From positions 1 to 37,773 of the forward strand of contig CAKZVD010000105.1 of the NCBI GenBank assembly GCA_937922085.1: a DNA stretch of 37,773 nucleotides. Reading direction: 5' to 3'. This document shows positions 36,428-37,773 of this stretch, piece by piece; position 1 is the first letter of the stretch; the number at the start of each line of letters is the position of its first letter. Under the pieces are notes generated by a model that was not told the DNA's origin, made no database searches, and worked only from the letters and a program-made list of their open reading frames with translations. The translations under genes and the position numbers were made by a program. The DNA comes from an uncultured Tenacibaculum sp. (GTDB lineage: Bacteria > Bacteroidota > Bacteroidia > Flavobacteriales > Flavobacteriaceae).

Positions 36428-37267
36428 ATGAAAAACAGACCGTTAATCAGTAAAAATATAGAAACCTTTTACAACAAAGCATCTGAAGAAACTCGACTTG
36501 AAAAAGGAATGGGAGTTTTTGAATTCGAAAGAATTAAATCGCTCATTGAAAAATATATATCAACAACATCTTCTAAAATAATTGATGTAGGTGGAGGAAC
36601 AGGTAAATATTCAGAATGGCTTGCTAAAAAAGGGCATGACGTTTATTTAGTAGAACCTGTTTCTAAACATATAAAATTAGCTAAAAATAGAGCCCGTAAA
36701 TTAAAGAATACTTTTTCGGTTCATTTAGGGGAAGCTAGAAAATTAGAATTCGCCAATAACTTTGCCGATTTAATCATTTTACACGGTCCTCTTTATCATC
36801 TTCAAAAAAGAGAGGAGAGAAATTTAGCTATTAATGAAGCTAAACGTGTTTTAAAAAACAATGGTATTATTTTAGGCTTTGCAATTAATTATACAGCTTC
36901 TACTCTAGTCGGTTTATTAAATGGTTTAATTCATAAAAAAACTTTTTTCAAAATGTGTACTACCGAATTAACTACAGGAATACACAATCCTCCAGATAAT
37001 TTTCCTTGGCTTTTAGCTGAAGCATATTATCATAAACCAAAAGAACTGAAAGAGGAATTTATAAATCAAGGATTTACCTACCTTAATACGTATGCGATTG
37101 AAGGGATGGCCTGGTTAGACAAAGATTACTTTGCAAGTATGTTAAACGATTCAAAAAGAAAAACATTAATAGAACTCACAAGAATTACAGAAAACGACAG
37201 CTATCTTCTACCTTTTAGTCCGCATATGATGATCGCTCTAAAAAAACAACCCAAATATGGAAAATAA
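36428..37267 (+). CDS. Class I SAM-dependent methyltransferase
   Basis: A 279-residue protein. The SAM-binding motif I is IIDVGGGTGKYSEWL, with an acidic residue at the end of strand 2 (VYLVEPVS) and motif IV-like LIILHGPLYHLQ. RVLKNNGIILGF is the usual post-motif segment. It probably methylates a small molecule; the GPLYHL motif is typical of ubiquinone/UbiE- and SmtA-like enzymes. The small 67-residue gene overlaps its end by 11 bp, so they are coupled. Confidence 0.88.
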   Translation: MKNRPLISKNIETFYNKASEETRLEKGMGVFEFERIKSLIEKYISTTSSKIIDVGGGTGKYSEWLAKKGHDVYLVEPVSKHIKLAKNRARKLKNTFSVHLGEARKLEFANNFADLIILHGPLYHLQKREERNLAINEAKRVLKNNGIILGFAINYTASTLVGLLNGLIHKKTFFKMCTTELTTGIHNPPDNFPWLLAEAYYHKPKELKEEFINQGFTYLNTYAIEGMAWLDKDYFASMLNDSKRKTLIELTRITENDSYLLPFSPHMMIALKKQPKYGK

Positions 37268-37460
37268 AGACATTTACTTTAAAGCTTTAATTGAAAATAA
37301 CGGACGTTTAAATGAAATTGATCTTGGAGAAAAAATTAACTTAAATGAAACGGAGACAAGGGAAATAATTGTACAACTTCTATTTGAGTTTAAGATTGAA
37401 TATATTGAAAATAGATCTTGTAGTTATAGTATTGTAAAAAAGAAAAACAAGCATTTGTAA
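37257..37460 (+). CDS. Small winged-helix-like protein of unknown function
   Basis: A 67-residue protein, helical with a short beta segment at the end (YIENRSCSYSIVKKK). The arrangement of NNGRLNEIDLGEKINLNETE followed by TREIIVQLLFEF resembles a small winged-helix fold, but no family is assigned. It overlaps the methyltransferase gene by 11 bp and probably depends on its translation. A strong terminator follows. Confidence 0.6.
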   Translation: MENKDIYFKALIENNGRLNEIDLGEKINLNETETREIIVQLLFEFKIEYIENRSCSYSIVKKKNKHL

Positions 37461-37515
37461 CATGTAAAAAATAACGTTTAAAACTACAATGATTTTGATA
37501 ATCTGTTTATTCTAA

Positions 37516-37549
37516 AAAAAAGAGATTACCTAACAGTAATCTCTTTTTT
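37516..37549. terminator. Bidirectional terminator
   Basis: AAAAAAGAGATTAC (37516-37529) and GTAATCTCTTTTTT (37536-37549) pair perfectly around a 6-nt loop, between the small winged-helix-like gene and the converging partial gene. Confidence 0.88.
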
Positions 37550-37570
37550 AAATTTAATCAGTTATTTTAA

Positions 37571-37773
37571 TTAGATCGTAATAGAAATATTTATCGTTTT
37601 TTGTATCATTTTAACTTCCTTTTTCAGCCCTTCAATTTTTGCTATAAGCAATACCTCATCATAAAAAGACAATTCTGTTAATTTTTGCTGCAAATGTTTT
37701 TTTCGCAATACTAACCATTCTATATTTTCTTTTGTCAATGTTCCATTTTCATTTTGTAATAAAATAGTACATG
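37571..37773 (-). CDS. C-terminal part of a hypothetical protein, start outside window
   Basis: The minus strand is open from the right edge to the stop at 37573-37571, giving 66 residues with a leucine/lysine-rich helical pattern (LVLRKKHLQQKLTELSFYDE, IAKIEGLKKEVKMIQK) that may form a coiled coil. No family is recognised. The start must lie to the right of the window. Confidence 0.5.
   Translation of the reverse strand, partial: CTILLQNENGTLTKENIEWLVLRKKHLQQKLTELSFYDEVLLIAKIEGLKKEVKMIQKTINISITI

Overview
The window comes from an AT-rich chromosome of the Bacteroidota, most likely a marine member of the Flavobacteriaceae (Tenacibaculum or Polaribacter would fit). The reasons are the absence of Shine-Dalgarno sequences, promoter elements of the TTG-N17-23-TAnnTTTG type, many short lipoproteins, DUF2851 and DUF6952-type proteins, a fadBA-acyl-CoA dehydrogenase operon behind a MarR-type gene, TPR-membrane-AraC regulators and GG-leader peptides. 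No rRNA, tRNA, CRISPR array or transposase was seen.

Layout. 1-4.7 kb: partial DUF2851 gene, a membrane-anchored redoxin, a nitroreductase, a sodium/solute symporter and a DUF985 cupin. 4.7-6.9 kb: a tandem SnoaL-like lipoprotein and two small exported proteins of unknown role. 6.9-10.7 kb: a peroxide-defence block, with a peroxiredoxin/thioredoxin/DUF6952-type operon divergent from katG. 10.7-12.1 kb: a basic lipoprotein gene enclosed between the 3' end of katG and a second, ~95% identical copy of that 3' end. 12.1-14.9 kb: an unusual cluster of three small peptide genes with leader-like N-termini around a TPR/membrane/AraC-type regulator that is split by a frameshift. 14.9-21.2 kb: a long minus-strand run with an ABC exporter pair, an MscS channel, three poorly characterised proteins and a sigma-54 activator lacking a DNA-binding domain. 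21.3-27.3 kb: a MarR-type regulator with a 26-bp perfect palindrome in its promoter, followed by the three fatty-acid beta-oxidation genes. 27.4-33.3 kb: a series of small, mostly unknown accessory genes (P-loop kinase-like, lipoprotein, VOC, GNAT, DUF2262-like), a 7-TM AraC regulator and a CPBP protease. 33.6-37.8 kb: a secreted DNA/RNA nuclease lipoprotein, an AlkD-like DNA repair protein, a methyltransferase with an overlapping small gene, and a partial minus-strand gene.

How parts work together. The peroxiredoxin probably draws electrons through the neighbouring thioredoxin, while KatG removes high peroxide from the opposite promoter. FadB, FadA and the acyl-CoA dehydrogenase together cover the beta-oxidation spiral, and the MarR protein is the obvious candidate to switch it. 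The peptide cluster is the most likely place for an undescribed system. It holds one peptide with a duplicated 22-residue unit, one four-cysteine and one three-cysteine peptide, and a regulator whose TPR half should face the periplasm. No maturation enzyme or exporter lies in the window, so any system must use factors encoded elsewhere.
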